Source: CAZHDB01 sp964531225 (GTDB taxonomy: Archaea; Thermoproteota; Thermoprotei_A; Sulfolobales; Desulfurococcaceae). Taken from it: a stretch of DNA of 64,000 bases. Positions 15,827-23,849 of this stretch are shown one piece after another. The notes under the pieces were generated by a model that was not told the origin of the DNA, ran no database searches, and worked only from the letters and a program-made list of their open reading frames with translations. The stretch covers positions 1 to 64,000 of the forward strand of contig CAZHDB010000004.1 of assembly GCA_964531225.1 (NCBI GenBank), written 5' to 3'. Both the position numbers and the translations under genes were made by a program. Each line of letters starts with the position of its first letter. Within the stretch, counting starts at the first letter, position 1.

Positions 15827-15884
15827 AGTAATCACACCCCTCCGGCGCTTAAGGGGTCATCTAGTAGAGGCCCCGGTCATCCCA
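15808..15884. other. GC-rich island at the end of the surface-protein gene
   Basis: The last codons of the upstream gene and the 58 bp after it are far richer in G and C than the surroundings. CCCCT (15837-15841) can pair with AGGGG (15852-15856), GTG (15823-15825) with CAC (15833-15835), and GACCGGGG recurs on the minus strand. A T-rich stretch follows on the plus strand (15888-15922) and a short T-tract on the minus strand at 15804-15809. It is either a 3' untranslated structure or an RNA gene of unknown strand. Confidence 0.4.
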
Positions 15885-15956
15885 TTCTATTGTTTTATTA
15901 TTGTTCGTTTTATCTCTTTCCAGACTCAAACAAATATCTATAAAAATTTATTAATA

Positions 15957-18236
15957 CTAGGCTATAGGATTACCGTATCTATACTCAGCTGGTTTTTCAT
16001 AAATACGGGCTTTACCTCTAATTACCATTCCCAATACATATAGAGCTTTCTTTCTGGACAAGATCTTGTTATTATTGCCACAATATGGACTGTATATACA
16101 TCTAGGGCAGCCATCATCGCATCTGCAGTCTTCCATAATTTTGTATGCTAGTTCTTCTGCCTTCTCGAAACGATCAAATAAAAGACTTGCTAATCCACTA
16201 CCTCCCACGGCAGAATCATATATAACTATATCGCCACTAGGATAGCTTATTCCTCCTAAATCACCTAATCCTGCTCCGCATACTGGCCTGGCTGCAGATA
16301 TTATCGTATGTTCTATGGCATGAAATGCTTCCGCATTATCCATTAAATCCCACTCATTTCTATATGGATACTTTAATAGTAGGGCTCTTGTTCTATAAGT
16401 ATAGACAACAGGTTTATCAAGATACTCAATAGTTGTAGGCCTATTACTCTCAAAAATACTGTATACTGCATAGCCTTCAACATTTACTGATATTGTCGCC
16501 CTTGCATATGCCAGAGGTATCCCTCTAGTACTTATTCTCTCCCTAACTACTTCGTAGTCGATAAGATCAGTCGTATATATAGGGCGTGTATATAATGGCG
16601 TATCATCAGGCAGTCTGTGCACTCTAGCAATCTTTTTACCAGGGTCAATCATTATACTTTGGTAAACTTTACCACCATGTAAATAGATGGCGTATGGATG
16701 AAGATCGAGAACTGCCATGGGTAATTCGCGAAAACCAATTACCTTGTCATTTTCATCGTGAATAGCCACTTGCGGTCCAGCACCACGTATCGTCATATAT
16801 TTAAAGAATTCTTTTCTAGCTTTTCTCCAAACCGGGAAATAGCCTATGGGAATAGATATTGCCAAGCCTTCATTAACAACTTCATCAAAAGCTTTTTCCC
16901 AACCAATTCTCTTTACAAGATCCTTCCTAACCATACCCTGCTGTAAAAGTAATGCAATCGCATGAATACGTAGAACTTCCTCATTACTAGGTTCTATATA
17001 GACTGGCGGAATATCTTGTCCAAAGTATTCTTCAGGATTCCTTTCATAATACGAATCAATCGGATCGTCACCTAAAATCATGAAAACATAACCCGTTCTA
17101 CCACGTCTGCCAGCACGCCCAGCTCTTTGTATGTATTTAGCATAGCTAGGAGGAGGTGCAACCATTACAACGGCATCAAGGTAACCGATGTCTATACCTA
17201 GTTCAAGAGTAGGTGTAGCAACAACACCATCGATCTCTCCTTGGGCTAACTTAAACTCTATATTTCTTCTCTCCTCAGGTGTTAGGCCAGCTCGATGAAC
17301 ATGGAACTCTATATTAAACCCTCTCCGTATAATCCTCGCTATCACTTCTGCCATCTGTTGCGAATCTACAAAGACAAGTACCCTTAACCCGAGTCTAGAT
17401 AATAAAGCAGCTACTGAAGCTGATACACTCCATCTAGAGAGATAGCCCGCAGAGATCATAACGTGATATGCTATTCCTCTCCTCCAAGTTGGTCCGCGAA
17501 CGACTTTTACTTTCTCGCCAAACAATATTTCTCCATGTCTTTCAGGATTACCTATAGTAGCGCTTGAACCAACAAATACTAGATCTTTTGAACGAAAGAT
17601 CTTTAATCTTTCAATAATTGCTCTAACATGTGCTCCGAAAGCACCTTCATATGAATGCATTTCGTCAAGTACTAAATAATCAATACTTCTAACCATTTTT
17701 CTAATTGCAGGGCTAAGAACTAGTCCAACATGAATCATATCAGGATTCGATATTAATATATGTGGTGGATTAGAAGATATTTTCTTCCTCTCTTTTCTAG
17801 GCGTGTCACCGTCATATACGGCAGTCGTAATATATCCGAATCCTGTAATTTCATTAATTCTTTTTAATTGATCTCGTGCAAGTGCTTTAGTTGGATATAA
17901 TAATAATGAATTTGGATTTCTACCGCTACCTATACCTTTAATTATCAATGGTATTAGAAAAGCCTCTGTCTTTCCAGTTCCAGTACCAGACGCAATTACA
18001 GTATTATATCCATCAAGAATATATTTAATTGCCTCCCATTGAAATTTATACAATCGCTTAATGCCTTTTGATAAGAGATTATGTTTTAGAAACTCAGGTA
18101 ATTCAAGATCTTCTATAAATGGCCCCGGCTCTGGTTCTCCTATTTCCTCTTTTCTTATATGTATAATCTTGACTTGTTTCCCATATCGATTAAGAAGTAG
18201 TTCCTGGAATTCTTTAAGTACCGGATCGGTCTTCAA
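15957..18236 (-). CDS. MrfA/Hrq1-like DEAD/H-box DNA helicase with C-terminal cysteine cluster
   Basis: A 759-residue superfamily 2 helicase. Motif I is ASGTGTGKTEA near residue 80, motif II is DEMH (about 190), motif III SSATIG and motif VI QRAGRAGRRG (about 375). The C-terminal half has a DUF1998-like region ending with CRCDDGCPRC and a further YCGNNN segment, the four-cysteine zinc site of the MrfA/Hrq1 group. Known members act in DNA repair, for example of mitomycin damage or crosslinks; that role here is by homology. It starts at TTG 18236, eight bases after the small zinc protein gene, so the two form an operon. Confidence 0.9.
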   Translation of the reverse strand: MKTDPVLKEFQELLLNRYGKQVKIIHIRKEEIGEPEPGPFIEDLELPEFLKHNLLSKGIKRLYKFQWEAIKYILDGYNTVIASGTGTGKTEAFLIPLIIKGIGSGRNPNSLLLYPTKALARDQLKRINEITGFGYITTAVYDGDTPRKERKKISSNPPHILISNPDMIHVGLVLSPAIRKMVRSIDYLVLDEMHSYEGAFGAHVRAIIERLKIFRSKDLVFVGSSATIGNPERHGEILFGEKVKVVRGPTWRRGIAYHVMISAGYLSRWSVSASVAALLSRLGLRVLVFVDSQQMAEVIARIIRRGFNIEFHVHRAGLTPEERRNIEFKLAQGEIDGVVATPTLELGIDIGYLDAVVMVAPPPSYAKYIQRAGRAGRRGRTGYVFMILGDDPIDSYYERNPEEYFGQDIPPVYIEPSNEEVLRIHAIALLLQQGMVRKDLVKRIGWEKAFDEVVNEGLAISIPIGYFPVWRKARKEFFKYMTIRGAGPQVAIHDENDKVIGFRELPMAVLDLHPYAIYLHGGKVYQSIMIDPGKKIARVHRLPDDTPLYTRPIYTTDLIDYEVVRERISTRGIPLAYARATISVNVEGYAVYSIFESNRPTTIEYLDKPVVYTYRTRALLLKYPYRNEWDLMDNAEAFHAIEHTIISAARPVCGAGLGDLGGISYPSGDIVIYDSAVGGSGLASLLFDRFEKAEELAYKIMEDCRCDDGCPRCIYSPYCGNNNKILSRKKALYVLGMVIRGKARIYEKPAEYRYGNPIA

Positions 18237-18244
18237 ATTTCCCG

Positions 18245-18475
18245 CTACATCCCCTTTTGAAGCATTTTTTCTATCATAGTTTCTTTCTTAGTTAGTTTTT
18301 TCCATAACTTATAATGAGTTTCACATAAATATACTACACCTGGTTTTCGTGGCGGATGTGCGTGGTACACTTTGAGTTTAAACCCTTTGTCCTCAAGTAA
18401 CTTAGCTCTGTTATATCCAATCTCTGTAACTGCTTGTTTATCACATCCTTCAACACTACATTTTTTCTTAACCAA
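18245..18475 (-). CDS. Small zinc-finger protein
   Basis: A 76-residue basic protein with CSVEGC near the N-terminus and a YLCETHY motif near residue 50, giving a C-x4-C...C-x2-H site likely to bind one zinc. The rest is lysine-rich. It starts at TTG 18475 after GGTGGG. Because it ends eight bases before the MrfA-like helicase on the same strand, it may serve as a partner or nucleic-acid binding accessory of that enzyme; this is inference. Confidence 0.7.
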   Translation of the reverse strand: MVKKKCSVEGCDKQAVTEIGYNRAKLLEDKGFKLKVYHAHPPRKPGVVYLCETHYKLWKKLTKKETMIEKMLQKGM

Positions 18476-18534
18476 GAATACCCACCATGAAATATTTCTT
18501 AGTAAATAGAGATAAAAGAATTGTTCCTATCTAA

Positions 18535-19455
18535 TCATTCCTTGGTTCTTAATCTATATACATTACTTGGTTCTAAAGTATGTTGTTTACCATCATTCGT
18601 TAATACTACTAATGCACCGTTGCTTTCTACATTAACTGCTAATCCTTCAATAGTACCCATTGGTGTTTCTGCAATGACCCATTTATTAAGTGTATCAAGA
18701 TGTTTAGTATAATTCTCCATAAGATCTTCGGGTTCTTCAACTATTTTCTTAATCCTAGACATCCAGCCAATTATTGTAGCTAATAATCTATTTCTTGGAG
18801 TTAAACCAACGAGTTTCTTAAGTGATATGGCTCCTTCTACAGGAGGATCATTATTAACGTTTATTCCAAGCCCTACATATGTTAAGAAGTAATTTGGAAA
18901 GGCAGAAGCTTCTATTAATACTCCTGCAAGCTTTTTACCATTAATAACTATATCATTAGGCCACTTAATACGAGCATCTATATTGTATAATGACTTAAAG
19001 ACTCTAACAAGCATTATAGGTATAGCTATTGGCAGGTAAACAGCCTGTTCAGGCTTCAAAGAAACCGTTATTGTCAACCATAATCCTCCAAGCCCCGTCT
19101 TCCAAGTCTTCTTATGTCTTCCATAAGCTGATACAAGGTACTCAGCGATAATTATACTCCATGGCCCGTGTCCTCTAGCAGATATTTGTGTAGAACCTAA
19201 TACGAGTTTATGTATGAGTCTCCAGCCCCACGGCTTAATAGTTGATGGATTATCGGATGGGTTCCAAATAACTTTTCCCGGAGACAGTTCAAGTAAATAG
19301 TTCCTCTTAAGTTCTTTCAACAACTTCTTTACAAGATCTATATCTAAACCTATGTCCCATGATAGGTCTCGAATACTCCACTCATTTTTTTCAACAAGTT
19401 TAGACATGATCATTAGTTTTTTGAAAAGTTTTTCACCATATATCATTATCTTCAT
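18535..19455 (-). CDS. birA: Biotin--protein ligase with N-terminal HTH (BirA type)
   Basis: The enzyme activates biotin with ATP and attaches it to a lysine of a carboxylase or decarboxylase subunit. Residues about 15-65 form a winged HTH as in BirA (WSIRDLSWDIGLDIDLVKKLL). The ligase core has GRHKKTWKTGLGGLW (the biotin/adenylate loop), KWPNDIVINGKKLAGVLIE, and GLGINVN, followed by a small SH3-like C-terminal domain. The loop departs from the usual GRGRxGRxW pattern, which deserves note. It may also repress its own biotin genes, but no operator was identified. No biotin-accepting subunit gene is in the window. Confidence 0.9.
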   Translation of the reverse strand: MKIMIYGEKLFKKLMIMSKLVEKNEWSIRDLSWDIGLDIDLVKKLLKELKRNYLLELSPGKVIWNPSDNPSTIKPWGWRLIHKLVLGSTQISARGHGPWSIIIAEYLVSAYGRHKKTWKTGLGGLWLTITVSLKPEQAVYLPIAIPIMLVRVFKSLYNIDARIKWPNDIVINGKKLAGVLIEASAFPNYFLTYVGLGINVNNDPPVEGAISLKKLVGLTPRNRLLATIIGWMSRIKKIVEEPEDLMENYTKHLDTLNKWVIAETPMGTIEGLAVNVESNGALVVLTNDGKQHTLEPSNVYRLRTKE

Positions 19456-19513
19456 CCCTTATAATGCCGCTAACCTCTATACGTATAGTGTAATATTCTA
19501 GAATATTTATAAA

Positions 19514-19567
19514 ACAAATCTCTTGTCTAGACTGCCTCCATCCTCGGACAATTAAGAAGAGATTTGT
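19514..19567 (-). repeat. Stem-loop between ykgJ-like gene and birA
   Basis: ACAAATCTCTT (19514-19524) and AAGAGATTTGT (19557-19567) form a perfect 11-bp inverted repeat around a 32-nt loop that is GC-richer than its surroundings. On the minus strand it starts just after the stop of the YkgJ-like gene and is followed by TTTT, so it could be a terminator or processing site; a small RNA is also possible. Confidence 0.45.
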
Positions 19568-19568
19568 A

Positions 19569-20240
19569 TTATAGCTTCTTAATCCTTCTAAAGATCTCTT
19601 CAATACCAAGGACGTATGGAAGGTTAGGATAGTATCTTTGCAAGAAGTTATATACATTAATAACTCTTACAGCGGAAGGTGTTTCATTGATTGTTGCTAA
19701 ATCAATTAATCCTCTACGCCACAAATTTGATAATAAATTTAATACCATTGTTCTTTTACTTTCGGCCTCAAGAGCTGCCCTATACTCATTTGGCATATAT
19801 TTTGATATAAAGTAAGGATCAATGTCCATATACTTATCTATCAAGTACTTGTACTTTTCTATTACAGGGCATTTAGCTGATAAGCCATATTCAACCTTAG
19901 GTACTATAAGCTTCAGTCTTTCTACAAATAGATACCTAACCTCTCTTGGAACATACGGGTAACTTCTACAGATTAGTGGTTTATACACGTCATGTATAAT
20001 GCATTTATTATCTTTCCTCAAGAACGGGCATCTTCTATCCTTATTTAGTTCTAGTACATATGATATTGCAAGAAAACTATTACTTATTCTATCCCATACG
20101 ATGTATCCAGGCCTTGTATGTATCTCTATATCAAATGCTTTAGCAAGGGATCTAATAATTATAACTTCAAATGATTGAAGAGTAATGGGCGAGGCTTTGC
20201 AACATATCCCTGTACATATGCATTTAAATCGAAAAACCAA
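19569..20240 (-). CDS. YkgJ-family cysteine-cluster protein
   Basis: A 223-residue protein with the YkgJ (zinc- or iron-chelating) signature: CICTGICC at residues 7-14, then CPFLRKDNKCIIHDVYKPLICRSYP spread over residues about 70-95. Members are annotated as Fe-S or zinc-cluster proteins; one is linked to flagellin lysine methylation, but the role is generally unknown. It starts at TTG 20240 after GGTGTGAAG, six bases after the NMN adenylyltransferase gene on the same strand. Confidence 0.8.
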   Translation of the reverse strand: MVFRFKCICTGICCKASPITLQSFEVIIIRSLAKAFDIEIHTRPGYIVWDRISNSFLAISYVLELNKDRRCPFLRKDNKCIIHDVYKPLICRSYPYVPREVRYLFVERLKLIVPKVEYGLSAKCPVIEKYKYLIDKYMDIDPYFISKYMPNEYRAALEAESKRTMVLNLLSNLWRRGLIDLATINETPSAVRVINVYNFLQRYYPNLPYVLGIEEIFRRIKKL

Positions 20241-20246
20241 TTTTCT

Positions 20247-20798
20247 TCACACCGGATAATATCCTGGTATTTTCTCCATGTATAGCATCTTAACTCTAGA
20301 TACACCGTCTATTTCATCTATTATTTTAGCTACCGGGGGAGGGACATATTCTCTCCATTTAGGATCATTATTTACCATGAGCTTTCTAATAAACGAGCCT
20401 CTATATTCTTTTCTATTAACTAACGGTGGCTCCTTAACTTCGTAGCCTTCTTCTTGAAATATTCTGGCAACTATCGGATTGAGTGTAAGGACGTAGTCAA
20501 ATGGAGGTGAATATAGTTTTACATGGTGAACAGCTACACGGCTGACTTCCATTGTAGGTAAGGTAATCGTTATTACACGATCAAGTGGTAGTTTAGCCCA
20601 TTTAAGAGTTTCTCTTACCATCAATATACGTTCTCCAGCTGTAAAAGGATTCTCTGGTGTATGACTTTGACTAGCCATTCCAATAACTATAATTACTTCG
20701 TCAAAATTTTCTAGGGCCCATTTAATAACATGGTAATGGCCGTAATGTAGTGGTTGGAAGCGTGCTATAACTAAACACCTTTTGGTATCAGTAAGCAT
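20247..20798 (-). CDS. Nicotinamide-nucleotide adenylyltransferase
   Basis: This archaeal NMNAT makes NAD from NMN and ATP. The nucleotidyltransferase motif appears as ARFQPLHYGH near the N-terminus (the usual form begins GRFQP), and the second motif as YRGSFIR near residue 135, matching ISGTxIR. ENPFTAGERILM is also typical. Length of 183 residues is normal. ATG 20798 begins an operon with the YkgJ-like gene and possibly birA. It is divergent from the M50 protease gene. Confidence 0.92.
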   Translation of the reverse strand: MLTDTKRCLVIARFQPLHYGHYHVIKWALENFDEVIIVIGMASQSHTPENPFTAGERILMVRETLKWAKLPLDRVITITLPTMEVSRVAVHHVKLYSPPFDYVLTLNPIVARIFQEEGYEVKEPPLVNRKEYRGSFIRKLMVNNDPKWREYVPPPVAKIIDEIDGVSRVKMLYMEKIPGYYPV

Positions 20799-20921
20799 CT
20801 ATTATACCCCAGTACCCCATATTCATGGGCTATTCCAAATGTTTATATCTACTACAATTTAAATATCTCCTCAAAGCATCATGTAAATTAAAGATAATAA
20901 ATGGATTTAGAGGTCTAGTCC

Positions 20922-21530
20922 ATGGCTTTAACTCGTATAGTAACTCTTAAGGAACCAATTGCATTTATAGTAGCTTTAATAGCTATATCCTTAACGGTAG
21001 GTTCTAGATATCTTGTTTTCGGCCCAATAACGTTCTTTCCCATAGTAGTTGCGTCTGTTTCTCTAGCGTTTCTTCCACACGAGCTTATGCATAGACATAT
21101 TGCTAGGAAAATGGGTTGTTTTAGTAGATTCGTACTAGATCCATTTGGACTAATTCTAACCCTGGCTACAGCCATACCATTCATACCGTTTAAGATAATT
21201 ATTCCAGGCTATGTAGTTATATCTAGTCATTACTATGATCCGATTACAAGAAAAAGAATTGAGGGAGTATCTGCAATTGCAGGGCCTTTAACTAACTTAG
21301 TTATAGCTTTGATCGGTATAGTATTACTTAATACAGCCACATTATTAAGAACAAATGAATACTTAAGCATATTTCTCTATTACCTAGTAATTATTAATGC
21401 ATGGATAGCATTCTTTAATTTATTACCAGTTCCTCCCTTAGATGGTAGTAAAATTATATCTTGGAAACCAATTAACTGGGCACTACTATTTACACTATCT
21501 ATTATTCTATTATTCCTATATTGGTTTTAG
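20922..21530 (+). CDS. Site-2-protease-like M50 metalloprotease
   Basis: A 202-residue polytopic membrane protein with the zinc motif HELMH (residues about 50-54) in a membrane segment and the second motif PPLDGSKI near the C-terminus, which supplies the third zinc ligand Asp. About five membrane helices. Such enzymes cut within membrane helices, often to release regulators; the target here is unknown. No PDZ or CBS domain is present, so it is a minimal form. ATG 20922 follows GAGGTC. Confidence 0.88.
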   Translation: MALTRIVTLKEPIAFIVALIAISLTVGSRYLVFGPITFFPIVVASVSLAFLPHELMHRHIARKMGCFSRFVLDPFGLILTLATAIPFIPFKIIIPGYVVISSHYYDPITRKRIEGVSAIAGPLTNLVIALIGIVLLNTATLLRTNEYLSIFLYYLVIINAWIAFFNLLPVPPLDGSKIISWKPINWALLFTLSIILLFLYWF

Positions 21531-21624
21531 AATAATACTATTCTAGAATATATAGAACTTGATCAATAATATATTTCCATGATTAATAGGCATGTGAAGG
21601 GGGAAGAAATAGAAGGCTTGATAG

Positions 21625-22293
21625 CTAACAATATTTTATTCTTTGACAATAAAACTTAGCAATAGAGTATCCTAAATAAAGACCTTCTATTTCTAATGGA
21701 GTATTTCTTAGGCTGGCATAAATTATCGTACAATTGTTAATACATTTTTTATCTTTAAATTTCTTAATAGCTTCCTCAAAAATATGATGTTCAGCTCTAG
21801 AGACAGGTAATCCCGGTATCCTTAGCTCGCCATCTTCGATAAATGCGATTAATGCCGCATCCGCATTAATTGATATAGCTTTATCTCTAATTGTTAAAAT
21901 TGGAGTATCCTTCGGCGGGATCATATTTATGATTATTAGAACAGGGTTATTCCAATTAAATACTTTAACATCTTTGTATAAGGTTATCATTTCGCATAAT
22001 GCTTTGCTTAATTCTATACCCCTATCTGTTAAGTAAGCTCCAGCAACTCTATCTGTTTCTATAAATCCGTGGTGCCTAAGCCTTTTGAAGAGACTTCTAA
22101 TACTTGTTTCTCCAAGTTTCAGTTCCTTACTTAATACTTTTCTACCTGCAGGGCCCTTATCCTTTAGATAAAATAATGTTTTTATGACGTGACCTGGATG
22201 GAAGGCTGGTTCGACTCCTCCCTTATAGCTAGTTATTTTTCCCACTTCTTCGATTGCTTTACAGAATCTCTCTGTCAATGGATCTATTTCCAA
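21625..22293 (-). CDS. Winged-helix transcription regulator (DUF4443-like)
   Basis: A 222-residue protein. Residues about 30-95 make a winged helix (FHPGHVIKTLFYLKDKGPAGRKVLSKEL, then SIRSLFKRLRHHGFIE and a wing reading AGAYLTDRG). The C-terminal 120 residues form an alpha-beta domain that may bind a ligand and end with three cysteines. The assignment to DUF4443 is from memory of the layout and is tentative. TTG 22293 follows GGTGAT. It is divergent from a small membrane protein gene at 22405. Confidence 0.7.
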   Translation of the reverse strand: MEIDPLTERFCKAIEEVGKITSYKGGVEPAFHPGHVIKTLFYLKDKGPAGRKVLSKELKLGETSIRSLFKRLRHHGFIETDRVAGAYLTDRGIELSKALCEMITLYKDVKVFNWNNPVLIIINMIPPKDTPILTIRDKAISINADAALIAFIEDGELRIPGLPVSRAEHHIFEEAIKKFKDKKCINNCTIIYASLRNTPLEIEGLYLGYSIAKFYCQRIKYC

Positions 22294-22404
22294 ATAATAT
22301 CACCATATTGTCTGATTCCATATCTAATCTTTTATATACTTCTCATATATTTCTAGGGTTAAGTATTGACTGCATTTTCGAAAAAAGATAATGGAGGATT
22401 TTTT

Positions 22405-22776
22405 ATGAAACCATATATAATTATACCATTGTTTACTATATTAATACTTCTTTCAACGTTTATACCTAGGATCATACAACCATATTATCGATCTAGTAGT
22501 ATTTCTTTATGGGAAAGTCCTGATCTCGACATAGTTTCTTACTTATGTAATAGTACATTGTATATAAACGTGAACTATCATGGAAATGAATCAATATATC
22601 TTCTTTATGTAATGATAGAAGGATATAAGTTAGACATTAAACGTGAAATAAGGGATAATACGCTAATTAATTTCTCTGTAAAGAATAAAATACCGTATAT
22701 GATAGTTCTTAGGATAAAGTATAGGGGTAGAGAATTTAATCGCTATGTCTATGTGATACGTGAATGCTATAAATGA
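22405..22776 (+). CDS. Hypothetical secreted or membrane-anchored small protein
   Basis: About 123 residues with one N-terminal hydrophobic segment (YIIIPLFTILILLSTF) that is either a signal anchor or signal peptide, followed by a beta-rich extracellular domain with several N-x-S/T sites. ATG 22405 is chosen because GGAGG lies seven to eight bases upstream; the frame is open back to 22366. It lies 32 bp before ornithine carbamoyltransferase but does not share an obvious function with it. Confidence 0.6.
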   Translation: MKPYIIIPLFTILILLSTFIPRIIQPYYRSSSISLWESPDLDIVSYLCNSTLYINVNYHGNESIYLLYVMIEGYKLDIKREIRDNTLINFSVKNKIPYMIVLRIKYRGREFNRYVYVIRECYK

Positions 22777-22808
22777 GTATACTACATATCTTTATACGGT
22801 GATTGCAT

Positions 22809-23750
22809 ATGGTTAAAAGCTTAAAGGGAAGAGACTTCTTAACATTAGCTGATTATACTCGAGAAGAATTATTATTTATGCTTAACACTACTAGAATGTT
22901 TAAAGAGAGATTCTATTCAGGGGAAAGAATAATACCTATGCTACATGGTAGATCTCTTGCAATGTTATTTGAGAAACCAAGTACACGTACAAGGGTTAGC
23001 TTTGAATTAGCCATGAAACAACTTGGGGGCTTCACACTATATCTAAGTTGGCGAGATCTGCAGCTTGGACGAGGAGAAACCATAGCTGATACAGCAAGGG
23101 TCTTGTCAAGATATGTTGATGGAATAATGGCCCGTGTTTATGAGCATAGTAAGATTGAAGAACTAGCAGAGTATAGCGATAAACCTGTTATAAACGGCTT
23201 AAGCGATCTACTTCACCCTGCACAGGCCCTAGCCGACTTATACACTATCATGGAGAAAAAAGGCGATCCAAGGAGACTAAAGATAGTCTTCATAGGTGAT
23301 GGAAGGGATAATGTGCTTCACAGTTTATTGTTAGGCCTTGGGGTTATTGGCGCTAAATTGTTTATATCGTCTCCTAAGGGGTACGATCCAGATCCTTGGG
23401 TATTAAAGAGATTTGATGAAATATCTGCCGAAACTGGTGCTTCCTATGAAATAATAAGGGATCCGATCGAAGCTGTTAAAGACGCAGATGTTGTTTATAC
23501 AGATGTATGGGTGAGCATGGGTCAAGAAAAAATTGCTGATAAAAAGATACAGGATCTAAGTCCCTATCAAGTTAATGTAGAGCTTATGAAATACGCGAAG
23601 CCTAATGCTATTTTCATGCACTGTCTCCCTGCTCATAGGGGACAAGAGGTTACTGATGATGTTATTGATGGTAAGTGGAGCGTTGTGTGGGATCAGGCTG
23701 GGAATCGTCTTCATGCTCAGAAAGCCATACTAGCATTATTGATACCATAA
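22809..23750 (+). CDS. argF: Ornithine carbamoyltransferase
   Basis: The enzyme joins carbamoyl phosphate and ornithine to citrulline, or runs backwards in arginine catabolism. KPSTRTR binds carbamoyl phosphate, HPAQALAD follows in the hinge, and HCLPAHRG near the C-terminus is the ornithine-type signature that separates it from aspartate carbamoyltransferase. About 313 residues, normal. ATG 22809 follows GGTGATT; TTG 22803 is too close to it. With no other arginine genes nearby, biosynthetic or catabolic use cannot be decided here. Confidence 0.95.
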   Translation: MVKSLKGRDFLTLADYTREELLFMLNTTRMFKERFYSGERIIPMLHGRSLAMLFEKPSTRTRVSFELAMKQLGGFTLYLSWRDLQLGRGETIADTARVLSRYVDGIMARVYEHSKIEELAEYSDKPVINGLSDLLHPAQALADLYTIMEKKGDPRRLKIVFIGDGRDNVLHSLLLGLGVIGAKLFISSPKGYDPDPWVLKRFDEISAETGASYEIIRDPIEAVKDADVVYTDVWVSMGQEKIADKKIQDLSPYQVNVELMKYAKPNAIFMHCLPAHRGQEVTDDVIDGKWSVVWDQAGNRLHAQKAILALLIP

Positions 23751-23849
23751 GATCATATAAGGGAATACATTTTTAATGGGTACTTAATTGTTTTAAACAT
23801 TAGGTGCCTACTCGTAATCTTTAATTCCATGTAATTTGGGGAATGATAT

